DNA of 64,000 nt, from assembly GCA_022315425.1 (NCBI GenBank), contig JAIUPT010000010.1, forward strand, positions 372,001-436,000, in the 5' to 3' direction. The translations under genes were made by a program, and so were the position numbers. Positions 22,828 through 34,403 of this stretch are shown piece after piece; within the stretch, counting starts at the first letter, position 1, and every line of letters begins with the position of its first letter. This stretch comes from Pseudevernia furfuracea (Eukaryota; Ascomycota; Lecanoromycetes; Lecanorales; Parmeliaceae). A model generated the notes under the pieces. It saw nothing but the letters and a program-made list of their open reading frames with translations. It had not been told where the DNA came from and did no database searches.

Positions 22828-23963
22828 AGAGGCTGGGTCGTGAGGGTAGTGAGAGGGCCCTTGGGTAGAAAGTCGTTTTCCACATTACTTTGCGATTGTT
22901 CACGCCTATGTAGATAGAACGAGGCAATCAGTCCTAGCCTAGGTCATCTCATTTGTGCTGTCAGGTGAAGAGCATCAAAGCACTAAGGACATGCTTGACC
23001 TCCTTAGCCTGGCATGATAGCCTAGGTGACAATAAATGGACAGGGCTGAGAAGGCGGGTGCAGGCAATGCGCCGCCTGATGCCGCTAGGCTGATGCTCAT
23101 AGCCTGGTTTGGAGATGGTCCTGTAATATTCTGTATGGTAAGGTGGTGGAGGTTGTAAGAATACATGGGGATACATGGGGATACATGGGGCAGGGGAAGA
23201 AGTGTTTTGAAGGATTTGGGGTCGGATGGAGACTGAAAGTGGTAACTTAGAGCGATCATCTCCACGGCTCGGGGAGTTCCGCAGTTTCGGGATTATTCGG
23301 ATTCTTCCACATTCCTCCTCCCATCCTATTTGGCTCACAGCCGCTGTAGGCCTAGAGCTCCACTTCCTTCATGTATCATCTCTCATGTAGGATTGGTGCG
23401 GCGTCGCACCCCGGAGGATGCTACTCTAAGGTACGAGTACCTGACTACTCTACTACCTTACTTTACCACCTTACCTTTACTACCTTACTTTACTACCTTC
23501 CTTACCTACTTTATTGAATCGGATCTGCATTTCGCCTTTTGAATTACAAATCTAAACCTGCGCATCAATACCAATAAACGAGTACACGTGTATGAGGCTG
23601 CAAGAAAACTCCCGAATTAATAATTGATCAATCAAATGAGAATAAAAATAAAAATAATAAAATAAGGGTAAATAATAAAATAAAAAATGCGGTGAAACCT
23701 GAAGGTAGCCTTCTCCGCTCGCACAATATAGAAGAGCCGAACTCACCATCATCTTCAATCAACTGCCTACCTCTTCAATCGTCAATGGGGCGATTTTTTC
23801 TCTTCTCTTTGCTTCACCTTCACCTTTCAATGGATTAACAACCACTCGCTTCGCAGTCTCAATTCGCATTACTTGGGCATTGTAGCCGTAGAACAACCGG
23901 AAAAGCTCCATCGACTTCTCTGCCAAATACACTGTACCAAGCTTGCCCTCCTTTCAACTCGCC
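22828..23963. other. Intergenic with simple repeats
   Basis: No gene seen. It contains three 10-bp units ATACATGGGG (23161-23190), a CTTAC/TTTAC-rich tract (about 23437-23515) and an A-rich AATAAAA tract (about 23640-23690). The last part is the promoter side of the transporter gene. Confidence 0.6.
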
Positions 23964-25433
23964 ATGTCATCCCCAACTCCCGTCGGAAATGATGATGAAA
24001 AGGATGAAAAGCCGACCCAAAAATTTCCACAGCCAGGTGCGCTCGCAAGGCCGTCGGAAATCCCGGATGGAGGCCTACACGCATACATCCAAGTCTTCGG
24101 GGCTCACCTCCTCTTCTTCAATTCCTGGTGCGTCAAATCTCAATGATTGATACCTTGACAATCAAGAATGAACACGACGTACCCCTCTGGCGGGCGAGAC
24201 TGACCGTCTGATGCGGCTGCTAGGGGCATTATCAACAGCTTCGGCGTCTATCAGGAATACTATGAGTCCGCCCTGCTCTCTCACCAGACCGCCTCCGCCA
24301 TCTCGTGGATCGGCACCCTTCAGGGTTTCCTCCTCTTCTTAGTCGGCATCTTGACCGGTCCCATCTTCGACAGGGGCCACTTTCGACTCCTCATCACTTT
24401 CGGCACCTTCATGGTCGTCTTCGGAATGATGATGACCAGCCTGAGCAGAGAATACTACCAGATCGTTCTGGCCCAGGGCATCTGCATTGGTATAGGCGCC
24501 GGCTGCCTTTTCGTCCCCAGCGTTGCCATCGTAGCAACCTACTTCACAACAAAACGAGCGCTGATGACCGGTTTCACGGCCGCCGGAGGCAGCATAGGTT
24601 TGTTGCTTTCATACCATACCAGCCGCTCTCCACCTTTCCTCCAGCACTAATTGACCCACCCCGCCCACACAGGCGGCGTGATCTACCCCATAGTCTTCCG
24701 TAAGCTCCAGCCCACCCTTGGCTTCCCCTGGGCGACGCGCATCATCGCATTCATGGCCCTTGGCATGCTCAGCCTCAGCCTGGCCCTGATGCGTACCCGG
24801 GCCCCGCCTCCCAAAAAGGCGCGCGCGCTCCTCGACCTCCCCGCCTTCAAAGAAGCCCCCTTCACCACCTTCAGCCTCGGCCTCTTCCTCGCCTTTGTGG
24901 GCCTCTACTTCCCTTTCTTCTACGCCTCCATCTACGGCAACCGCATCACCGGCCTTCCCGACGACGTCTCCTTCTACCTGCTGCCCGTGCTCAACGCGGG
25001 CTCCATCTTCGGCCGCATCGTTCCGGGTCTGGTGGCCGACCGAGCGGGCTCGCTCAACACCATCGTGCCATGTGGGCTCATCGCTTCTGTGCTCGCCTTC
25101 GCATGGCTGGGCATCAGGAACGCGGCCGGTATGTGGGTTTTCAGTGTGCTCTACGGCTTCTTCTCCGGCGCCATCGTGTCGCTTCCCCCGACAATCATCG
25201 CCCTTCTCTCCCCGGACCTGAGCCTGGTCGGGACACGGATGGGCATGAGTTTCACATTCGCGGGATTCGGGCTCCTGATCGGGAATCCGATTGCGGGCGC
25301 CATCCTCAATGTTCCCGAAGGCAAGTTCCGCGGTGCGCAGGTGTTCAGCGCGGTCACACTGATAGCTGGGGCGGCCGCGTTTGCGCTGGTGAGGGTGATG
25401 ATCAACAAAAACCGCAAAGGGTGGAAGGCATGA
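23964..25433 (+). CDS. MFS transporter, monocarboxylate (MCT)-like
   Basis: A 432-residue plasma-membrane transporter of the fungal MCT-like branch of the major facilitator superfamily. Three exons: 23964-24127, 24224-24597 and 24673-25433. Introns are GTGCGT...GCTAG (96 bp) and GTTTGT...ACACAG (75 bp); the joins give FFNSWGIINSFGVYQ and AAGGSIGGVIYP. The N-tail is hydrophilic and carries IPDGGLHAYIQVFGAHL, standard for this branch. About 12 helices follow, with a central loop (RAPPPKKARALLDLPAFKEAPF). Other family marks are QGICIGIGAGCLFVPS, TGFTAAGGSIGG and GMSFTFAGFGLLIGNPIAGAI. Members carry carboxylates, riboflavin or secondary metabolites, so the substrate is open. Its position beside the NRPS and reductase fits export of the product. 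Confidence 0.9.
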
Positions 25434-25952
25434 GGGTGCGTGGGTCTCGGTAGCCAGAGAGGACGGATGGACCATGAAATGCATTAAACGCCACAGCGCG
25501 CACCTCAGATATACAATTAGAGACTCTCCCCCTACGTGGGAAAAACTGAATGTTATGATTATGTCGTCGCTGGTAGCAATCGGATTTTCCATGGAAAACA
25601 CGCTGGGATCGGACCAAACCATGAAGACCACCAGCGTCGCCAAAAGAATCCCAATGCATTGTCGACTCAGCGGGCAAACCCCCCCCCGCCTTGAAAGCGC
25701 ATCACTTCGACTATAGATCTTTGTCGAACTCGGTCTCCGCATAAGCTACATGCTCGTCCTTGTATGTAGAAAAGCTGGAAACCAACAAGGGGGGTTGTGT
25801 AATATGATTTCCAACCTGGCCTTCTACGTCTTGTTACGTTTCCCCCCCTGTCTTGTGGTGTTCGTAGCCCTTCCGAGACCAAAGTTGTACGTGAGTGATG
25901 CTTCTCCACATGTGGAAGACGCGAGTCCGAAAATTTCTCAAAGGACTTCAAG
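25434..25952. other. Intergenic, no gene seen
   Basis: 3' flank of the transporter gene. A minus-strand open frame at 25667-25951 could be trailing debris of the Hsp70-like pseudogene, but it does not carry the expected nucleotide-binding motifs. Confidence 0.4.
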
Positions 25953-26512
25953 TTATCCAGTATTCAACTTACTTGGAGTACGCCGTGTCAGTGTTGCGAC
26001 CTCGGGTCCGGTGACGAGGATGATGTTGCCCGGGATGCCAGCCTTTTGGCCTGCTTCAATAGTTTTCTTTTTGGCACTGGCATTCCAAACCGCTGGCACA
26101 GCAGCAATGACTCTCGTATCATATAGAGACAGATCGCTTTTGAGCAAGCGGAGCTGCTCCGAAGTATACTGCCAAAGGAAGGGTAGGTAGTCGGTAACTA
26201 CATCGTCGACTTTTTGCCCTAGAGAAGCTTGTAGGTTCCGTGCCGACTCGACGTGTGCCGGCTTGCCCGCCTTATGTTCTGGCTCCAGTAGGATCTTGAA
26301 CCATTCCAACTCTCTCTTCGGAAGGGTCGACTTCCGAACCCCCAATTTAATGGTAGACCACTGCTGCCATAAGATATCCTTGCAGGGACCTTGCCCGAGT
26401 TGTCGGCTGGTGAGCGTGGGTTGGGCCAGTTAGTGATCAGGTGAATCTTCTTATTACCAGAGTTAACAGTCCAGAATCTCACCCGATAAGCTGTAACGTA
26501 TTTTGAGTTCAT
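25953..26512 (-). pseudogene. Truncated, frameshifted Hsp70-like (actin-fold ATPase) remnant
   Basis: Two minus-strand frames carry consecutive parts of the fungal Hsp70-like family. The first (about 26512-26340) has KKIHLITNWPNP, SGKVPARISYG and LNWGF. The second (26345-25953) has PKRELEWFKILLEPEHKAG, VVTDYLPFLWQYTSEQL, VIAAVPAVWNASAKKKTIEA and ILVTGPEVATL. They meet at a run of five G near 26339-26344. One extra G would join them as LNWG-VRKST, so a one-base deletion is the simplest cause. The remnant stops soon after the GPEVA motif. The later phosphate-2 loop and the rest of the ATPase domain are not found, and the first phosphate loop is degraded. These proteins are cytosolic and of unclear role in fungi. 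Confidence 0.6.
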
Positions 26513-27487
26513 GAATGACGGATTCAGATACAACACCGATGACCCATTTCCGTGCGCATTATGCCGGCTGTCAAATGTAGGCAACGAAGGTGAGGAGCCT
26601 TTGGGACAGCCAGGGACAGTTGTCTTAATGCATTCGGATCAGCGACGTTACGCTTCCTTCAACCCACATCCAGGGCATGGTATGGATCTCCTGTCACACC
26701 ATTGGTTTCACTTAACCGTGGCCCCGCCAGTCGGTGGGGCCATGATTATCTGCGAGCTGCAGCAAGGTGATAAAAATGAAATGGTTTCTCCAGCCAGAAA
26801 GCGGCATCACTACAACATAGAAATGAGGCGTCGTGCAATTTAGCCTCGCATAAATATGCGAGCACCCGCTTTGAAATGCTTGGCGACGGGATTCCCTCGG
26901 CATGTCCAACGCTTGTAGTAGATAGAGATCCATACGCATAATGAACCATTCAGAGTTTCGATCTTTAATATTCTTGGACTTTTTATCTCGGTCAAAATCT
27001 GGTTGACTCAGGGAAAATTACAAAGATCATTAACAACGAAAACGACGAGCTTCCAACTACCAAACGATTATGGAAGTCTTGTACCTTCACATTCTGATCA
27101 AATGGATACCCGGCTTAGACAAGGTCATCGATATTGGAACAGTAATTCCCGGAGTAGTCACTAGGCACCGACTGCTATAGCCAAAAGCGCTAGCTCAACC
27201 CTTTGACACCTTGCAGAAGCTAATACGAGACAATCTTTGCCCGCGAGGCACGTTAACAACAAACAGTATTTGAAGAGGCTTTGTTTCACCCTGTCTATCA
27301 TTTAGGTATGGATCGGCAGACACCCTTCAAGGCTACGGTTCCGCGAGTTAGTCTCATGTGTGGGATGAAGCCAGACACTACGCAGTGTATCGTGATATAT
27401 TAGACCCTTCAGCGAGAAGCAAGTCATTCTCTCTCATGATTCATTCACCTCTAGCTCTCCTACCAAGTAATTGTTGCATCACACCGT
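26513..27487. other. Intergenic, no gene seen
   Basis: Lies between two decayed genes. No domain or consistent reading frame could be read on either strand. Confidence 0.4.
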
Positions 27488-28058
27488 ATGTACAATATGT
27501 CTTCTATCGATGAACTTGGAGGCAGGCCGGACATGATCGTCGTCATGGATGGGGCTGGCAAAAGCCACATCATCGACACGCTCTCCGGTACGACAATGGT
27601 GAGAAAAGGAGCACTTTTGAATCCATGCAAGTTTCTTCTCGGATGCTCCTTAACTGTTTGGCTCTACAGCACAGTGTTATACGATCAAAGGAACTCAGAA
27701 TTGCCAAATCATTCCAGTAGAGATGAGCGAAACGAGAATCGGAATCTTGGATACCCCAGGTTTTGACGACTCGGGCAGAACAGATACCGAGATACTCGAA
27801 CACGTAGCACGCGCTTTGACTGCTCGCCATGATTTAGGATGGCAGCTGAAAGGCACCATCTACTTACATCGCATCATTGATGTGCGCTATGGTCAGAAAG
27901 TCAAATATGCCGCTTCTTTTGACAGGTTAATAGGACTATCGATCAGACATACCCACCCCAGTTTGAATACCAACTCCCTCGCTCTATACCCAGCTGGCAG
28001 TCGAAGGTCCTGCCCGAGCAACACTTCTCTCGAAGTAGGTGTTCCTAGTGAAGGATGA
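27488..28058 (+). pseudogene. Truncated AIG1-like P-loop GTPase gene
   Basis: The N-terminal half of a fungal AIG1/IRG-like GTPase. Exons 27488-27626 and 27670-28058 join through a 43-bp GC-AG intron (GCAAGT...CTACAG, branch-like TTAAC). This yields ALLNPS|QCYTIKGTQNCQIIPVEM, as expected between the first loop and G3. G3 is intact (GILDTPGFDDS) and is followed by the family's LKGTIYLHRIIDVRYGQK. Two faults suggest loss of function. The P-loop reads VVMDGAGKSH, lacking about two residues of the GxxxxGKS pattern. After YGQK the sequence loses family character and ends at 28058, before the G4 (TKxD-like) part. The family is reasonable; whether it is still expressed cannot be told. Confidence 0.6.
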
Positions 28059-29012
28059 ACTGACGGTCTACTTTGATGGGATGAGACGAAAGCGGGTGTG
28101 GCGTACTTCGGTGGCCGGGCCTGGCGGTTCTGGTGAGCCTTGTCCAGAATCCTGTCCGGATGGTACGCACTGAGTCGCCAAGGAGTCTAAGGTACTTAAG
28201 ATTACCACTTTGAACTCTACCCGATTGTTGCAACCATTGACTTCTGAGCTTCCTCCATAGGCATACACAAGCTTTACCATTGTAAAGCTTGTCTTCGTCG
28301 AAGGACAGAGACAAAAGCTGAGGTCCGTCGATCCCGAGGGCTTTTTGCCAGGTGGCTCCATCCTCAACATTCCAATTCATTTTGTCACCTGAAGCGAGAT
28401 CCTGATTAAGACCTGTTGAGTCTTGAACGACGCGAAATACTAGATGTCAAATCTAGAACTCGCCATGTTGTACCGGTTGACGCTCTACTTCATATTCATA
28501 CCCTTACCGATAGGCTCAATAGCATAGATTGCTCGTTGAGTCATGATTCGTCACGATGGTAAGTGGGTGTTTTCCCACACTCAAATCTTCGAGACACAAA
28601 TTGCAAGTCCTCTTCTCCGATCCAACTTAGTAAAGCGCCTGGTCGATCGAGCTGCGCCGTAAAAAGCACCTTGGAACTCGTACATCAATCCCAGAGGCAC
28701 CGATCCTGATTGATTGTTTCACGCTTCCCGTCTCTAAATGCGGGAACCCCGTCGCCGCTTCTGAGTCAACGCCCTTGGATGAAAACGCTTCTCCTGATTT
28801 TGCGAGTCTGCCAAGACCCCGCAGATCAATTTGACCGTAAAGAATGTTGTGTCCCATTCCGACCAAATCCTTGAGTCATATCTCTTGCATGATGCAAGGG
28901 ACTTACGCAAGTATCTTGCCTACGCCCTAACGTGCCTGACGATATTTTCAAGCAAGGGACAGCGGTCCCCCCTTATTTAAACCCAGCTTGACTCTGATGG
29001 CAACAGTCCATC
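28059..29012. other. Intergenic, no recognised gene
   Basis: A minus-strand frame at 28045-28380 has some protein character (ALGIDGPQLLSLSFDEDKLY) but no family that I can name. The rest shows nothing. Confidence 0.35.
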
Positions 29013-30384
29013 ATGGATGGTCGCAATAATGCCCGAATGATCCAAACTGGTCCCGTCTCAACAGACCCAGCGCTAGACGACCGATTAGGTAGTTTGCCTA
29101 TAGAACTACTAGATATCATCTATTGTCTCGTTTTCAGTTCTGAGAATGGTCCATGGACACTCCACATCAAAGCAAAAACGTATCCATCCCAGCACATTCA
29201 TGATCCCGACGCGGACCGCTACCTGCCGATCTTGGCTTTACCTCGAGACCAGCGATACAAAATTCGCCGGCAGCAACATCCACACGAAAGGTGGACTGAT
29301 AACGTCGAAGGAGCGTTTATGGAAGGCAGGTAACATCTGAAGCATCGTCCAATTTCCTACTAAATGCTGCGCAGCTCTAGACTGGGCGTACAAAAACATG
29401 GGCCCATCAAGAAAACGAGGTGGTATCCCAACAATGAACGAATTGATATCCGAGATAATTTACGAGCTCACCGGTGTCCGCCGCTGTCGAAAGTCGGTTT
29501 CATCCCACCTCCAAGTGTTGAAGAATTTTGTATCCGACATGGAATCGAACTCTAGGCACATTCTTGAGGCGCTCACCGATTCTATATCTGAACTCCGATG
29601 CCTCAACCCATTAGACGACTTCTCCACGATCGCAGAAACAATAGAAGAGATGGAGGGCCAGCTAACTCAACTGTTCGAAGCCTTCAGAGAAGAGTGTCAC
29701 ACGGCTGAACTCGTACCGCCTAGGCCAATCTTAGACTTCAATTCTTCCCCCGTCAATTCTTCCTCCGCCATTACTCCGAACCCGGAAATCTTTCGCACGC
29801 TATCCAGCATCGCATCCGATCCCAACAGCCACGCCACTTTATCCCTATCGATCCTCGCTTCTTCTAATCCCTCACTTCTCTCACTCACACTCGTCAACCG
29901 CTTCCACCGCACCCACGCCCTCGCGATCCTCGCAAAACACCTCGTCTACGATTTCGGAGGCGATATAAAGTCCATCTACATGTTGCACCAGCCATCCACG
30001 AACTTTTTCCTTAGGCGTGTCCGCTTCACGTTCGTTGAAGGATATATGCCGATGTACTTTCTCGAAGGCTTGGCTTCAGGCACCATTACCGTCGTACCTA
30101 ACCTCCGCGAGCTCTTTGTCGACCTATGGCCGCGTAACCCAGCGCAAAAAAAAAAACGTGACAGGTCGTGGGGAGAGCAGACTATTTGTCTTCTGGAGGT
30201 TGTAAGAGGGATCAAGGCTACGGTGGTGTTGGACCTGAGATGGGAGATTGATTGCCGGAGATTTGAGAATGAGTATGTGGGAGTGAAGGGATGGAGGATT
30301 AGAGAAAGTGGAGGGGAAGATGTGGACGTGGCGGAAGGAGGAGAAGTTATGTGTAGGAGATCCTACGAGCTGAAGGGGAAATGA
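29013..30384 (+). CDS. TEA/ATTS-domain protein with F-box-like flanks
   Basis: A 440-residue predicted protein in two exons: 29013-29325 and 29375-30384. The 49-bp intron has a GC donor (AAG|GCAGGT) and GCGCAG acceptor, with CTACTAA-like branch sequence. The nearby GT donor would break the frame, while the GC donor gives ERWTDNVEGAFMEALDWA. A TEA DNA-binding domain spans about 93-158 and ends with NELISEIIYELTGVRR and SVSSHLQVLKNF, the hallmark third helix (family relatives: AbaA, Tec1). Around it the protein does not look like AbaA. Residues 28-41 (LPIELLDIIYCLVF) look like an F-box start. The last 175 residues (NFFLRRVRFTF, VPNLRELFVDLWP) resemble bodies of fungal F-box-like proteins. It may be a nuclear regulator with an odd architecture. 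No Zn finger or other known domain is seen. Confidence 0.7.
29326..29374 (+). other. GC-AG intron inside the TEA domain
   Basis: GCAGGT...TGCGCAG, 49 bp. It is chosen over the GT three bases further on because only this phase continues the TEA domain. Confidence 0.65.
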
Positions 30385-31800
30385 AAGAGCATGTGCCTCT
30401 TCTCGTGCACCATTTCCTACGTCAATAAAAGTTAACGATGCCAAACAATATCATTAGTGAACCCACAGCCCCTATCCCCGTATGACCCGCCGCCAACTCC
30501 TCCTGAGCACGCAGCTGAGCCCCCCGTCCATAGTTATATCCAGAGCATGAGACTACTCAACTGTCACAATCGAACCCCCCCTCATGCCGCTAGCCACTAC
30601 GCTCTCCCCCAATCCTCCCCCTGAACTCAAAAACCTTTTCCTCATTCATGCCAATACACAGCTTCCAAAAGCCGTGAAGCCGTGGGGCACCAACTGTGTT
30701 TCCACCACATGGTATACTTCCCTCCTATGACCTCAGCGACAAAACCCGCATTTCAAACCCCATACATAACCCGCCTGCCCGAAAATCTAACCCAACTCTC
30801 CAGCCCCCCCCGCCTTCCTTCTCCTCTAGTGACCAGAAACAAAGGAGAATCTATTGCGCGCTAGCAACCATATAAGCGACAGCCGAGTCAAGTGATAGTG
30901 CGCGTGTCTGTGTAGGCCCCTAGCGAAATATATAGCCAGGCTGGCGTAGCCTTGTCAACCTACCCTATAGCTTAGGCGGCAGACAAGGCAAGGCAAGGCA
31001 AGGCGATGTGGGGGTAGGTGGGGATTGGCTTACCATGCACTCATGCGTAAGTGCCTTGGTGCAAGTAAACGGGAATTTTCAGCCTCTGAAATGGGGTGTG
31101 GCTCACAAGGCTAACAGCCCACGCGCTTTAATTTACAACCAAAAGTTTCACGAGGTGCGAGAGCGAAAGATCCCCTTGGACCAAAACGACGAGTTTTTTT
31201 GGGTTTACGAAGAACGGGGACATCTATGAGGTCGAGGTGGAGTCGTGTAATGAAATGGATCGGGATTAGGGTTGACGCCATGTGAATGCTATGGTATATA
31301 ATGCTCTATCTGAATCCCGGTGTACGAAGTAGAAGAAAGAAGAAGAAGAAAAAAAGGCCTAGCAAGCCAGGGGTTCCCCTAGCCGTCATCTGCAACGAGC
31401 GCTCCTCAAACACCAATCGCTTATGCAAAATACAGTATTAGGCAGGGTTTGTATGTGTGTGTGTGTGTGTTCGCTGTAAGCGCTCGCTCGCCTGCCCGTC
31501 AGAAGCTCAAAGGACGACATTATGGGTAAAATATAGTAAAGTAAGCGGGTGGTAGAGAAAGGGAGAAACAGTTGGAAGACATCCTCCGTGGCGAAATTCT
31601 ATCTATGGTTTTCATGCCTGAATTTTTCAAGAAGGGGCTGTGTGCCATAAGCAGTTTAGCGCGCGATCGAATAGCTCAGATGACCACACCAGCTGATGCG
31701 TCAATGCACCCACATCACACCACACCATTAGGATGATAATGATAGCCGAATGCGATTGCATGTATCATCTGATGTACTGTTGCCTTGTCGCAGATTCGAG
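30385..31800. other. Convergent intergenic region with microsatellites
   Basis: 3' flanks of two convergent genes. It holds an AAGGC repeat (30984-31003) and a (TG)n run (31454-31470). A CT-rich stretch at about 30480-30870 has no coding potential that I can support. Confidence 0.55.
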
Positions 31801-34271
31801 TCATTCTTCCTTGAAATGCATCACCTCGGGTTCATCATTCACGCCGGATTGATGCCTGTACTGCGCATCACTAATGCTACCCGAGGAGGCGGTATCGGTA
31901 TTGAAAAACATTCCGGCAGAAAGGTCTGTCGATGCACGACCGGGCAGACCCAAGGTGGCGTTAGTCTCGTTCGGTTCTTGTGGTGCGTATGGACTACCAA
32001 AGAAAGTGCTGCTGTGCGGAGTCCCCGAGTAGTGATCTGTGGATGCGAGAGTGTCGTCTGTTGTTACATCGCTAGTTCTGCGGCGGCCGATGGTCGAGGA
32101 GGTATAGGCTGATGGAAGGCTGGGGGTGGAGACCTGAGCGGCATAGGGTGAGTTGAAGTTGTCGTTGGGGATGTATTGCGAGCCCAGTGTTGGGACGGTA
32201 TAGGAGTGGGAGAGGTTGGGTGCTGGAAACTGTTGTAAAGGAGATGCTTGTGAGTAGCTGGATAGACCATGTGATGCACTAGGTGGTGAGAGGGTACTCG
32301 ATTTAAGTGTTTGGGCGTATGCGCCTGAAGCTGTCGAGCCGGATGTAGATCGGGAAGAGAGGGCGCTGTATCGACCGGCACCTGCTTCTGACTGAGTTCC
32401 ACTCAAAATGGAACTCGGGTTCTTCCTAAGGGGACCGGCGATGGAGGCTGGGTCTCCAGACTGATAGAGGTCAGTACTGCAGGTGTCTTCGGCCGGCGAA
32501 ATGAAACATACATATTTGCTGATAATTTTTCTCAGAGCCAGCTCAAGTACAGACCAATTGAAAGCCTTCACATCCTTCTCGATGTTTCGAGGCTTTGGTT
32601 TGGGGAAACCCATGATGAGCTTGAAGAAGCCCTCGCTCTCAGGCTTGCTTTTCGATATAGTGCATGGCTTGTAGCCTTCAAGATTGCGACGAATGCGATT
32701 CTTCTCCTCAACATTAAACCGTGCAGCAATCAGCGACTCCAGCAGCGATATGGTATCGACACTGGTAACGTAGTACTCATCGCGCTCTTCCCAATGGATA
32801 CAGCTGATGCGGCATTCATTCGTCTCATGTGGCAAAGGTTGCTCGTCCGCTCTGACGGGCTTGAAGTAGGCGTTGACGGTAGTCCCGTTCTGTTCCCTCC
32901 AGAATCGAATTATCCTTCGCTTCGCAGCACGCTCTTCTGGCGTCCAACCGACTTGCATTGCATCCAGATTCCCGGGAATCTCAAGCACAGCTGGACTTGG
33001 GTACAGTGTGTATGGATTGAAACTACTATCCGAAGAAGAGCCTGCAGACGCACTTCTTGGACTGGGGTGCCGGGTTAAAGTCGATGAGCGTACAAGCTGC
33101 GGAGTTACTGGGCTTGGAGAAGATGTAGAAGAGTTTTGGAAAGAGTGTGCCGCGTTCGGTAGTGGGTTTCTGCCAGACAGATATCTTGCCCCGTACGAAG
33201 AATTCCATGACGAGGTCTGGCCCACAGGAGGTCTCATTAGAGGATGTGGAGTCGAAACGCCACCAATCAGGCCTTGTGATCCCATTGTATTCGGCTCCGA
33301 TTGGAGACTCTGATGAAGTTGTGATCGCCCATAAGCTGTGTGTTTTCTCTCCATGGTGTTCAATCCGCTTTGCAGGCTTTGTGGGTATCCTAAGCTTGCT
33401 GGTGAATATGGATATGACCCGTAGTCTTGAGAGTGTGTGGTCTGTTGCTTCGACGGCGTTGCACGCTTCGTCGACCGAAATGTATCTGATGGCTCGTCGG
33501 TAACCTTTCTCTTGCGGGAATCTTCTTGGGGAGACGAACGATATTCCAACTGCTTGCCATCTTCATATAGCCATGGACCAACATCTATCAGGTCTACATC
33601 ATATCTGGATTGTTCTTGGAGCTGTAGACTTAGTGGGATTTTCAAATTTGAAGATCCTGTTTCCGAGAAAGCTGGCGCGGTCGCAGAGACCATGTATTTG
33701 TAGTAGACATCGTGCTCTCGACCTGGAAAACGAGTCAGGCTAGCGGGAACTGGATACGTTGCAAACATTAGAGTTGCAGTGGGAGGTGTAGGCGATAGCA
33801 GGTCTCTGGACGAGTCAAGGTATATGTAGATCACAGTTCCTTTTGTGCCTCTATCCGGATTGTAGGACGTTTTACGAGTTTCAAAGTTGTTATAGGCCGA
33901 TATTGTTGCCTCAAATGTCCCACGCGGCTGATAATCGGGGCTAGCTCCATAGTTCATGTGATCACTTTGCCGGTCATACGCCGCTGAGGGCTGCTGCAAC
34001 TGGGGGTCGGCAGCGCCAGGTAGAGCGTACTGCAGGTACATCGGGTCTTGCGAGGGTCGGCGCGCATTGTGTTCGGTAAAACTAGAATATGCCTGTGACG
34101 GTCTTCTCCTATGGTATTCTGCAAAGACGGGTGTTAGCGTTTAAGGCGTGCTCGCATGCTCAGTCGCGAAATGAGTCCAAAAGTGACCGACAAATTGAAG
34201 GGGGCGGTGCTGTCGAGGTGGGGCAACTCACCATCCTCGTTAGCATCCCGAGGTTTCTCGTACCCTGACAT
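31801..34271 (-). CDS. medA: Medusa-type developmental transcription regulator
   Basis: A 785-residue nuclear regulator of the Medusa family (MedA of Aspergillus; DUF7082), which controls conidiophore and other developmental programmes in ascomycetes. Coding exons are 34232-34271 and 31801-34118, with intron GTGAGT...TTTGCAG (113 bp) joining DANED|EYHRRRPSQ. The diagnostic block lies at about 390-560: WTPEERAAKRRIIRFWREQ, ISCIHWEERDEYYVTSVD, ISLLESLIAARFNVEEKNRI and FFKLIMGFPKPKPRNIEKDV. The flanks are Ser/Pro/Gln/Tyr-rich and disordered, as usual for the family. The N-terminal third has a beta-rich part (GTFEATISAYNNF...GTVIYIYLD). The ATG at 34271 is the first one in frame. The frame upstream stays open through a possible exon, so a longer N-terminus cannot be excluded. 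Confidence 0.9.
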
Positions 34272-34403
34272 AGGCAGCAGAGCCGCTGGGCGTTCAGCCT
34301 TGGCCACTAGCCCCCCCTGATCCTCGGCCGTATAATATAACGCCAGAGTCTCTGCCAATTCGTAGTGATCGCCGACGATGATTGGGGAGTGGCGGATCTG
34401 CGG

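Noticed and set aside
24609..25742. 377-codon open frame on the minus strand
   Set aside because: It is antisense to the third exon of the MFS transporter; it is open only because of the GC-rich codon use there and has no domain.
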